A program made the position numbers and the translations under genes. Source: Muribaculaceae bacterium (GTDB taxonomy: Bacteria > Bacteroidota > Bacteroidia > Bacteroidales > Muribaculaceae). From it: a stretch of DNA of 6,616 bases. The stretch lies in contig JAGCVR010000141.1 in assembly GCA_017962285.1 (NCBI GenBank), positions 1-6,616 of the forward strand. Direction: 5' to 3'. Positions 1-5,233 of this stretch are shown here, one piece after another; positions within the stretch are counted from its first letter, which is position 1; each line of letters opens with the position of its first letter. The notes under the pieces are model-generated. The model saw only the letters and a list, made by a program, of their open reading frames with translations. It was not told the origin of the DNA and made no database searches.

Positions 1-39
1 GAAACAAATAATTAATCTAATATTTCACATCAACTTATT

Positions 40-1170
40 ATGAAAGAAAAACTTCAAGCAATCTTTAAAGAGAAATTCGGAACCGACAGCATCGTTTATG
101 CTTCTTCCGGTCGTATCAACCTTATTGGCGAACACACCGACTATAACGGTGGCTTTGTGTTCCCCGGCGCTATCGATAAGTGCATCATGGCAGCCATCAA
201 CATTAACGGCACCGATAAGGTTCGCGCTTATTCTGCCGACCTTGACAAGTACGCTGAATTCGGCTTAAAAGAAGAAGATGCGCCTCAGGAGCAGTGGGCA
301 CGTTACATCTTCGGCGTGTGCCGCGAAACCATTAAGCGCGGTGGTGTGGTTAAAGGCTTCGACACGGTGTTTGCCGGAAATGTTCCCCTTGGTGCCGGTC
401 TGTCGTCGTCGGCTGCACTTGAGTCGGCATTTGCATTCGCGCTGAATGACCTGTTCAATGACAATAAGATCGACAAGTTCGAACTTGCTAAAATCGGTCA
501 AAGCACAGAGCACAACTATTGCGGCGTGAACTGCGGAATCATGGATCAGTTCGCTTCTGTGTTCGGCAAGAAGAACTGTCTGATTCGTCTCGACTGCCGT
601 TCGCTCGAATATGAGTATTTCCCATTCGAGGCAAAGGGATACAAGCTGGTATTGCTCGACTCAAAGGTGAAGCATGAGCTGGTGGACTCTCCCTACAACA
701 AACGTCGCGCTTCTTGTGAACGTGTGGCAAAGACTCTGGGCTTGGAGACACTTCGTGATGCCACCATGGATATGCTGAATGCAGCGAAAGACAAAATCAG
801 CGAAGAAGACTATATGCGCGCCGAATATGTGATTGGCGAGAAGCAGCGCGTGCTCGACGTTTGTGACGCTCTCCAGAAAGGCGACTTCAAGACTGTGGGT
901 GAAAGAATGTATCAGACACATGAAGGAATGTCGAAACTCTATGAAGTGTCGTGTGTGGAACTCGACTATCTGAACGATATCGCCAAGGAATGTGGCGTAA
1001 CCGGTTCCAGAATCATGGGAGGCGGTTTCGGTGGATGCACCATCAACCTCGTAAAAGAAGAACTCTACGACAACTTCATTGCCACAGACAAGAAGAAATT
1101 CAACGAAAAATACGGCCACGAGCCTGTAGTTATCGATGTTATAATCTCCGACGGAGCCCGCAGAGTCTAA
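40..1170 (+). CDS. galK: Galactokinase (GHMP kinase family)
   Basis: Cytoplasmic enzyme that phosphorylates alpha-D-galactose with ATP to galactose-1-phosphate, the first committed Leloir step. The 376-residue length is normal for the family. The galactokinase signature GRINLIGEHTDYNGG lies at residues 24-38 and contacts the sugar. The GHMP ATP-binding loop PLGAGLSSSAALE is at 116-128. The probable catalytic Asp is D169 in GIMDQFAS, with R25 as its likely partner. The third GHMP motif, GSRIMGGGFGGC, is at 322-333. All key residues are present, so the enzyme should be active. The ATG at 40 lies just ahead of the conserved N-terminal region, and no strong Shine-Dalgarno precedes it, as is usual in Bacteroidota. 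galM follows 14 bases after the stop codon, so the two are probably co-transcribed. Bases 1-39 are AT-rich and I see no convincing promoter there, so the operon may begin further upstream. Function is very likely; regulation is not visible. Confidence 0.97.
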   Translation: MKEKLQAIFKEKFGTDSIVYASSGRINLIGEHTDYNGGFVFPGAIDKCIMAAININGTDKVRAYSADLDKYAEFGLKEEDAPQEQWARYIFGVCRETIKRGGVVKGFDTVFAGNVPLGAGLSSSAALESAFAFALNDLFNDNKIDKFELAKIGQSTEHNYCGVNCGIMDQFASVFGKKNCLIRLDCRSLEYEYFPFEAKGYKLVLLDSKVKHELVDSPYNKRRASCERVAKTLGLETLRDATMDMLNAAKDKISEEDYMRAEYVIGEKQRVLDVCDALQKGDFKTVGERMYQTHEGMSKLYEVSCVELDYLNDIAKECGVTGSRIMGGGFGGCTINLVKEELYDNFIATDKKKFNEKYGHEPVVIDVIISDGARRV

Positions 1171-1184
1171 TAAACGACAGTTCT

Positions 1185-2228
1185 ATGAATATCGAACAGA
1201 AAACAGTCTCCTGCAGCAGAGGAGAGATTAAAGAATTCAAGATAACCAATGCTGGCGGAGCAAGCGTAAGGCTTAGCTCTGTTGGCGCAGGTATCGTTTC
1301 AATCTGCGTTCCCGACAAAAACGGCGTATTGCAGAACGTTGCTTTGGGCTACAAGAACCTTGAGGATTACTTCTACGATGGTCCCTGTGCCGGTAAAGTT
1401 CCCGGCAGATATGCCAACCGAATCGCATTGGGCAAGTTCTGCCTCGACGGCACTGATTATCAGTTGCGCATAAACAACGGGCCGAATGCGCTTCACGGCG
1501 GTCCGGAAGGATTTGCTAACAAGATCTGGGATGCGGCAGTTGATGGTGAAGCAGTGGTATTCACACTGCACAGCCCCGACGGTGATGAGAACTATCCCGG
1601 AAATCTTGAGGCAAAAGTGTCGTATCGCTGGTCGGAAGACAATGAGTTGAGAATAGATTTCTCGGCAAAGACCGACAAGGCCACAGTCGTGAATCTCACC
1701 AATCACACCTACTTCAACCTTGCCGGAGAGAACTCGGGCACTGTGCTTAATCACCGCATGCAGCTGATGTGCTCACACTATCTGCCCACGAGTGATTCAC
1801 TTATTCCAACAGGCGAGATTGCTCCCGTTGCCGGAACCCCGATGGATTTCACCGAGCTCAAGGAACTCGGCAAGGACATCAAGCAGGATTTCCCCGCATT
1901 GAATTACGGCAAGGGTTATGACAACTGCTGGGTGGTGGATGATTACCGGAAAGGCGTTCTTAAGCAAGTGGCAACCTTGAGAGATGAGGATTCAGGCAGA
2001 GAACTGGCCGTCTTCACCACTCAACCTGCAGCGCAGGTTTACACAGGGAACTGGCTCGCCGGAAGTCCCAAGAATGAGTCAGGCCGCTCCTATAACGACT
2101 ACGACGGTGTGGCGATAGAATGCCAGGGTATGCCAGATGCACCCAATCATCCGAATTTCCCGTCGCAGGTGTTGAGACCAGGCGAAGAATATAATCAAAC
2201 CATCATTTTCAAATTCAGAACATTTTAA
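1185..2228 (+). CDS. galM: Aldose 1-epimerase (galactose mutarotase)
   Basis: Interconverts beta- and alpha-anomers of galactose and other aldoses, supplying GalK with the alpha-anomer. The product is 347 residues, the usual size. Family motifs in order are GRYANRI at 74-80, NALHGG with H104, NLTNHTYFNL with H174, GKGYDNCWV with D246, and GVAIECQGMPDAPN with E312. By analogy with the well-studied Lactococcus GalM, H174 is the probable general acid and E312 the general base, while H104 and D246 bind substrate. The frame is open upstream to an ATG at 951, but that would add 78 residues encoded inside galK in another frame and unlike any GalM. The ATG at 1185, 14 bases after the galK stop, gives the correct N-terminus. 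No signal peptide is seen, so the protein is cytoplasmic, unlike the lipoprotein mutarotases of some polysaccharide loci. The next gene starts 19 bases after the stop. Confidence 0.96.
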   Translation: MNIEQKTVSCSRGEIKEFKITNAGGASVRLSSVGAGIVSICVPDKNGVLQNVALGYKNLEDYFYDGPCAGKVPGRYANRIALGKFCLDGTDYQLRINNGPNALHGGPEGFANKIWDAAVDGEAVVFTLHSPDGDENYPGNLEAKVSYRWSEDNELRIDFSAKTDKATVVNLTNHTYFNLAGENSGTVLNHRMQLMCSHYLPTSDSLIPTGEIAPVAGTPMDFTELKELGKDIKQDFPALNYGKGYDNCWVVDDYRKGVLKQVATLRDEDSGRELAVFTTQPAAQVYTGNWLAGSPKNESGRSYNDYDGVAIECQGMPDAPNHPNFPSQVLRPGEEYNQTIIFKFRTF

Positions 2229-2247
2229 AAACAATAAACCATATTTT

Positions 2248-3150
2248 ATGAAACCTACATTATTTGTTCTTGCTGCCGGCATGGGCAGCCGCTACGGAGG
2301 ATTAAAACAGTTGGATGGTCTTGGACCACACGGAGAAACGATTATGGACTACTCTATCTATGATGCCATAAAGAGTGGTTTCGGCAAGGTGGTGTTTGTT
2401 ATCAGAAAGGATTTCGAAGAGGATTTCCGTTCAAAGATTCTATCGAAATACATCAATCATATTCCCACCGAAGTGGTGTTCCAATCGGTCAACGATCTTC
2501 CCGAAGGATTCACTTGTCCTCCTGAGAGGGTTAAGCCCTGGGGAACGAATCATGCCTTGCTGATGGGGCGTACCGTGATAAATGAGCCTTTTGCCATTAT
2601 CAATAGTGATGACTACTACGGTCGCAACAGTTTCGAGGTTATGGCCCGCGAACTGTCGTCATTGCCCGAAGGATCGAAAGGCCAGTACAGTATGGTTGGC
2701 TTTAACGTAGGGAACACGATGAGCGAAAGCGGTACAGTTTCTCGTGGTGTGTGCGAGACCAAAGACGGCTATCTGACTTCGGTAGTTGAGCGCACAAAAA
2801 TCGGCTACAACGATGCTCACGACATAGTTTTCACAGATGACGGTGATGAGCAGCATCTTGACGTCGACACACCTGTGTCGATGAATTTCTGGGGATTTAC
2901 TCCCGATTATTTCAAGCACAGCGAAGACTATTTCGTACGCTTCCTTAAGGAAAACATCGATAAGCCCAAAGCAGAGTTCTTCATTCCATCGTTGGTGAGC
3001 GAACTGGTTGAGAACGGCACCGCAAAGGTGAAAGTCCTCAAGACATCGAGCAAGTGGTTCGGCGTAACCTATGCTGAAGACCGCCCGGCAGTGGTTGCTA
3101 AATTCGCTCAATTACACGCCGAGGGAGTTTATCCTGAAAAGATGTTTTAA
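2248..3150 (+). CDS. Sugar-1-phosphate nucleotidyltransferase-like protein (NTP_transferase family)
   Basis: A 300-residue protein of the GT-A-like nucleotidyltransferase fold, which joins an NTP and a sugar-1-phosphate to give an NDP-sugar and pyrophosphate. The N-terminal nucleotide-binding loop reads LAAGMGSR (8-15) with a conserved K20, a close variant of the usual G-x-G-T-R-x(n)-K motif. PWGTNHAL at 97-104 corresponds to the GTAxAL motif, and NSDDYYG at 119-125 carries the metal-binding aspartates. The C-terminal segment from W259 (KWFGVTY.EDRP, about 258-269) resembles the conserved end of this subgroup. The product lacks a left-handed beta-helix extension, so it is neither GlmU-like nor GlgC-like. 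The real substrate cannot be read from sequence. Its place 19 bases behind galK-galM suggests galactose-1-phosphate or an N-acetylhexosamine-1-phosphate. The gene ends the operon, just before a hairpin terminator. Confidence 0.85.
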   Translation: MKPTLFVLAAGMGSRYGGLKQLDGLGPHGETIMDYSIYDAIKSGFGKVVFVIRKDFEEDFRSKILSKYINHIPTEVVFQSVNDLPEGFTCPPERVKPWGTNHALLMGRTVINEPFAIINSDDYYGRNSFEVMARELSSLPEGSKGQYSMVGFNVGNTMSESGTVSRGVCETKDGYLTSVVERTKIGYNDAHDIVFTDDGDEQHLDVDTPVSMNFWGFTPDYFKHSEDYFVRFLKENIDKPKAEFFIPSLVSELVENGTAKVKVLKTSSKWFGVTYAEDRPAVVAKFAQLHAEGVYPEKMF

Positions 3151-3175
3151 TAAAGTGTGAACAAGCGGCAAAAAA

Positions 3176-3233
3176 TGTGTGCTAAATCAGGTGTTGTTCC
3201 ATTTATCAGGATCTGTTTTAGCACACAATTTTT
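3176..3233 (+). terminator. Probable intrinsic terminator after the gal operon (long-loop hairpin)
   Basis: An 11-base arm TGTGTGCTAAA (3176-3186) is perfectly complementary to TTTAGCACACA (3217-3227). Past one T-T mismatch, the stem continues inward with CAG (3188-3190) pairing CTG (3213-3215). A run of five T follows at 3229-3233. It lies 26 bases beyond the nucleotidyltransferase stop codon and before the fur-like gene, a natural end for the gal transcript. Six A at 3170-3175 precede the stem, so the structure could also terminate on the minus strand, although no convergent gene is visible. The loop of about 22 bases is larger than typical. Confidence 0.72.
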
Positions 3234-3256
3234 AATTACAAAAAGAAACAGACAGT

Positions 3257-3742
3257 ATGGCTGAGATAGTAAACAAGTCGGTTTATATGAAGAAATTCGA
3301 CAAGTTTCTCAAAACCGGCAAGTACAGAAAAACGCCCGAGCGCTATAAAGTGCTCGACATCGTTTTGTCGTTCAACAAGCATTTCTCCATAGATGACATC
3401 AAAACCAAGTTGAACGACGAGAATTATTATCTTAGTGTAGCCACAATCTACAACACGCTTAAGCTGTTTCTTGCCGCCGAGATAATAAAGACCCTGGATT
3501 TTGAAGGCGTAAATACCCAGTATGTGGTGATTGGAGTAACGTCGAACGTGCACCTTATCTGCACCAGTTGCAACAAGATAAAGGATGTGAGAGACACGAA
3601 TTTCATCACATTTATGAATACCAGGAAATATACCGCTTTCAAGACGGGTCATTATTCACTGTTTGTGTATGGAATCTGCAGTACCTGCGCACGAAAACAA
3701 AACAAGACAAAGAATTTGAAAAATAAAAACAAGAATCAATAG
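3257..3742 (+). CDS. Fur-family transcriptional regulator with atypical metal-sensing site
   Basis: A 161-residue winged-helix regulator of the Fur/Zur/PerR superfamily. The DNA-binding domain spans about 15-90: the start of the fold is RKTPERYKVLDIV (24-36), and the recognition helix lies in LSVATIYNTLKLF (59-71), matching the family's S-x-A-T-V-Y-x-T-L pattern. The dimerisation domain follows, with structural-zinc cysteines C102/C105 in HLICTSC and C141/C144 in YGICSTC. The sensory site differs from the norm: where most Fur proteins have HHDH before LIC, this one has SNVH (96-99), and the usual His eight residues before C141 is Tyr133, with H132 beside it. The C-terminal tail (145-161) is Lys/Asn-rich and probably disordered. 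DUF1015 begins 2 bases after the stop, so the pair is very likely co-transcribed. Metal, peroxide or other ligand cannot be assigned. An alternative start at Met11 (3287) is possible. I found no consensus promoter upstream. Confidence 0.88.
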   Translation: MAEIVNKSVYMKKFDKFLKTGKYRKTPERYKVLDIVLSFNKHFSIDDIKTKLNDENYYLSVATIYNTLKLFLAAEIIKTLDFEGVNTQYVVIGVTSNVHLICTSCNKIKDVRDTNFITFMNTRKYTAFKTGHYSLFVYGICSTCARKQNKTKNLKNKNKNQ

Positions 3743-3744
3743 CA

Positions 3745-4989
3745 ATGGCAAACGTTAAACCATTTCGTGGCATAAGGCCACCAAAGGATTTAGTGACAAA
3801 AGTTGCGTCACGCCCCTACGATGTCCTCTCATCGGAAGAAGCACGGGAAGAAGCCGCAGGCAACCCCATGTCGCTCTATCATATCATTAAGCCCGAGATT
3901 GACTTCCCTCAAGGCACTAGCGAGCACGACCCGAGAGTGTATGAGCGCGCCCTTGAGAATTTCACTCTTTTCAAGGAGAACAAATGGCTGGTGCAGGATG
4001 AGAAAGAACACTACTACATCTATGCCCAGACAATGGATGGGAGAACCCAGTACGGTATAGTTGTGGCTGCCGACGTATTCGACTACATCAACGGCAAGAT
4101 AAAGAAGCATGAGCTCACACGCCGCGAGAAGGAAGAGGACCGCATGAAACATATTCGCATCACCAACGCTAACATTGAGCCGGTATTCCTCGCTTTCCCC
4201 GACAACCCTGTGCTTGCTGAAGTGATTGAGACAGTGTCGGCAGGTGCACCGGAATATGACTTCACAAGCGACGACGGCATAGGTCACACTTTGTGGGTGG
4301 TGAGAGATGAACGCACCATTTCAGTTATCACCGAGGAGTTCGCGAAAATACCCTATCTATATATCGCCGACGGTCATCACCGCACTGCGGCAGCCGCACA
4401 TGTGGGCGAAGAAAAGGCATTCGCCGACAGTGGCAGGACCGGCACGGAAGAATATAATTTCCTGCTGGCGGTTTGCTTCCCGCAATCACACCTGAAGGTG
4501 ATGGATTACAACCGCGTGGTTACCGACCTCAACGGATTGACAAGCGAAGAGTTTCTCGGGAGGCTTGAAGAGAATTTTGCAGTTGAGAAGATTGGAGCGG
4601 AGGAATATCGTCCTAAGAAAATGCATGAGTTCTCACTATATCTGGATGGTACATGGTACAAGCTCACCGCACTGCCGGGGACTTATGACGACAGCGACCC
4701 GATAGGAGTGCTGGATGTTTCAATTTCCTCAAACCTGATTTTGCGAGACATCCTTGGCATCACCGATCTTCGCACCGACCACAGAATTGACTTTGTGGGA
4801 GGCATTCGTGGTTTGGGAGAACTTAAATGGCGTGTCGACAGCGGAGAGATGAAACTCGCTCTCGCCATCTACCCCGTTTCGATGCAGCAAATAATCAACA
4901 TTGCCGACACGGGAAACATCATGCCGCCGAAAGCAACCTGGTTTGAGCCGAAATTGCGCTCAGGACTAGTAATTCATTCTCTTTTATAA
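3745..4989 (+). CDS. DUF1015 family protein
   Basis: A full-length 414-residue member of the DUF1015 family. Recognisable blocks are the N-terminal VKPFRGIRPPKDL (4-16) and SRPYDVLS (22-29), the central HELTRREKEEDR (122-133), IADGHHRTAAA (207-217), and the C-terminal MPPKATWFEPKLRSGLVIH (393-411). No signal peptide or membrane segment is seen, so it is cytoplasmic. The DGHHR block resembles the nucleotide-handling motif of ParB/sulfiredoxin-fold proteins, a group that includes free-serine kinases. In many Bacteroidota and Clostridia I recall DUF1015 genes sitting beside serC-serA, which would fit a role in serine or phosphoserine metabolism, but that is inference and neither ser gene is in this window. 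Here the partner is the fur-like gene, 2 bases upstream, which might regulate it. Family assignment is strong and function open. Confidence 0.9.
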   Translation: MANVKPFRGIRPPKDLVTKVASRPYDVLSSEEAREEAAGNPMSLYHIIKPEIDFPQGTSEHDPRVYERALENFTLFKENKWLVQDEKEHYYIYAQTMDGRTQYGIVVAADVFDYINGKIKKHELTRREKEEDRMKHIRITNANIEPVFLAFPDNPVLAEVIETVSAGAPEYDFTSDDGIGHTLWVVRDERTISVITEEFAKIPYLYIADGHHRTAAAAHVGEEKAFADSGRTGTEEYNFLLAVCFPQSHLKVMDYNRVVTDLNGLTSEEFLGRLEENFAVEKIGAEEYRPKKMHEFSLYLDGTWYKLTALPGTYDDSDPIGVLDVSISSNLILRDILGITDLRTDHRIDFVGGIRGLGELKWRVDSGEMKLALAIYPVSMQQIINIADTGNIMPPKATWFEPKLRSGLVIHSLL

Positions 4990-5016
4990 CTTCTTGCAAA
5001 GAAAAACAGTGAAATA

Positions 5017-5048
5017 TTTGCTCAATTGAGCAAGATGGCATAAATTTG
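5017..5048 (+). promoter_or_regulatory. Bacteroidetes-type promoter of the aromatic operon
   Basis: TTTG at 5017-5020 and TAAATTTG at 5041-5048 are separated by exactly 20 bases. Both match the Bacteroides primary sigma-factor consensus (TTTG at -33, 19-21 bases, TAnnTTTG at -7) without mismatch. Transcription would start near 5052-5055, leaving about 20 bases before the leader-peptide ATG at 5075. Its place after the DUF1015 stop shows that the aminotransferase operon has its own promoter. Confidence 0.8.
5018..5033. promoter_or_regulatory. Perfect 16-bp palindrome overlapping the promoter (candidate operator)
   Basis: TTGCTCAATTGAGCAA is its own reverse complement over all 16 bases. It overlaps three bases of the -33 element and fills the first part of the spacer, so a bound dimeric protein would compete with RNA polymerase. 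It is not followed by a T run, so it does not look like a terminator of the DUF1015 gene. It does not resemble the classical Fur box. The cognate regulator is unknown. Confidence 0.5.
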
Positions 5049-5074
5049 CAACAGATAAATGATTTGACGAGAAG

Positions 5075-5119
5075 ATGACACACAGATTCGCATATTATTA
5101 CTATTATTACGCTAAATAA
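5075..5119 (+). CDS. Tyr-rich leader peptide of the aromatic operon attenuator (14 aa)
   Basis: The ATG at 5075 opens a 14-codon frame, MTHRFAYYYYYYAK, ending in TAA at 5117-5119. Six consecutive Tyr codons occupy 5093-5110 and a Phe codon lies at 5087-5089. A purine-rich GAGAAG stretch directly precedes the ATG. It sits about 20 bases after the predicted transcription start and upstream of RNA segments that form alternative hairpins. Such peptides act in cis: the ribosome's position on the repeated codons, not the peptide, is the signal. Stalling for lack of charged tRNA-Tyr would favour read-through into the aminotransferase and DAHP synthase genes, while translation to the stop would favour termination. 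The composition, position and downstream structures together make a chance ORF very unlikely. Confidence 0.87.
   Translation: MTHRFAYYYYYYAK
5093..5110 (+). repeat. Tandem 9-bp repeat encoding the Tyr run
   Basis: Two perfect copies of TATTATTAC (5093-5101 and 5102-5110) lie head to tail and in frame, each coding Tyr-Tyr-Tyr. The exact repeat of the TAT-TAT-TAC codon order suggests the six-Tyr sensor arose by duplication of a three-codon unit. Confidence 0.85.
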
Positions 5120-5176
5120 AGAATTGGCGGATGTGTTCTGTGTGATTTATAAAAAGAAGTATTATTAATAATTTAG

Positions 5177-5212
5177 AATATAATCCCGCCAAAAATGGTG
5201 GGATTATATTTT
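5177..5212 (+). terminator. Attenuator terminator upstream of the aminotransferase
   Basis: A stem of 14 bp pairs 5177-5190 with 5197-5210, with one G-T wobble (5188/5199) and a loop of AAAAAT (5191-5196). The GC-rich top (CCCGCC against GGTGGG) and the TTTT at 5209-5212 are typical of intrinsic termination; further T-rich sequence continues to 5225. It ends 21 bases before the aminotransferase ATG and after a promoter facing the same way, so it can only be a conditional leader terminator. Confidence 0.87.
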
Positions 5213-5233
5213 GATAATTGTTTTTAGAACTCA

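Larger units (their letters stand above)
5079..5212 (+). promoter_or_regulatory. Transcription attenuator (alternative RNA helices), tyrosine-responsive
   Basis: Three competing pairings are visible. Pairing 1:2 joins CACACAGA (5079-5086, leader codons 2-4) to TCTGTGTG (5137-5144), 8 bp. Pairing 2:3, the antiterminator, joins TTGGCGG (5124-5130) to CCGCCAA (5186-5192), 7 bp. Pairing 3:4 is the terminator stem 5177-5190 with 5197-5210. The antiterminator consumes the terminator's upper 5' arm, so the two exclude each other, and 1:2 is not nested with 2:3, so those also compete. The geometry fits coupling to translation. A ribosome stalled on the early Tyr codons covers 5079-5086 and frees segment 2 to form the antiterminator. 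A ribosome at the stop codon (5117-5119) covers about to 5130, blocks it and lets the terminator form. Direct sequence evidence is strong; the regulatory outcome is inferred from the classical model. Confidence 0.83.

Noticed and set aside
1..39. Possible galK promoter (TAATATTTC near 18-26)
   Set aside because: It does not fit TAnnTTTG, and the matching -33 element would lie outside or at the very edge of the window.
661..1119. Long minus-strand open frame inside galK, and similar antisense frames at 1299-1754, 2659-3111, 3236-3652, 3829-4287 and 5708-6259
   Set aside because: Each lies opposite a confidently identified gene, and the translations show no recognisable domain. They are reading-frame shadows.
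951..1184. A 78-codon upstream extension of the galM frame
   Set aside because: It lies wholly in the 3' part of galK in another frame, its Arg/His-rich translation is unlike any epimerase, and the ATG at 1185 gives the family's normal N-terminus.
5018..5033. Palindrome as a terminator of the DUF1015 gene or as a Fur box
   Set aside because: No T run follows on either strand, and the sequence does not resemble the GATAATGAT-type Fur repeats.
5161..5172. AT-only palindrome ATTATTAATAAT in the attenuator spacer
   Set aside because: It can form only about four A-T pairs around a minimal loop, and in such AT-rich DNA a palindrome of this kind is expected by chance. It does not take part in the three main pairings.
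5049..5233. T-box or metabolite riboswitch as the explanation of the leader
   Set aside because: I see no T-box bulge sequence, no stem I specifier architecture and no known aptamer motif. The translated Tyr run with nested helices explains the region better.
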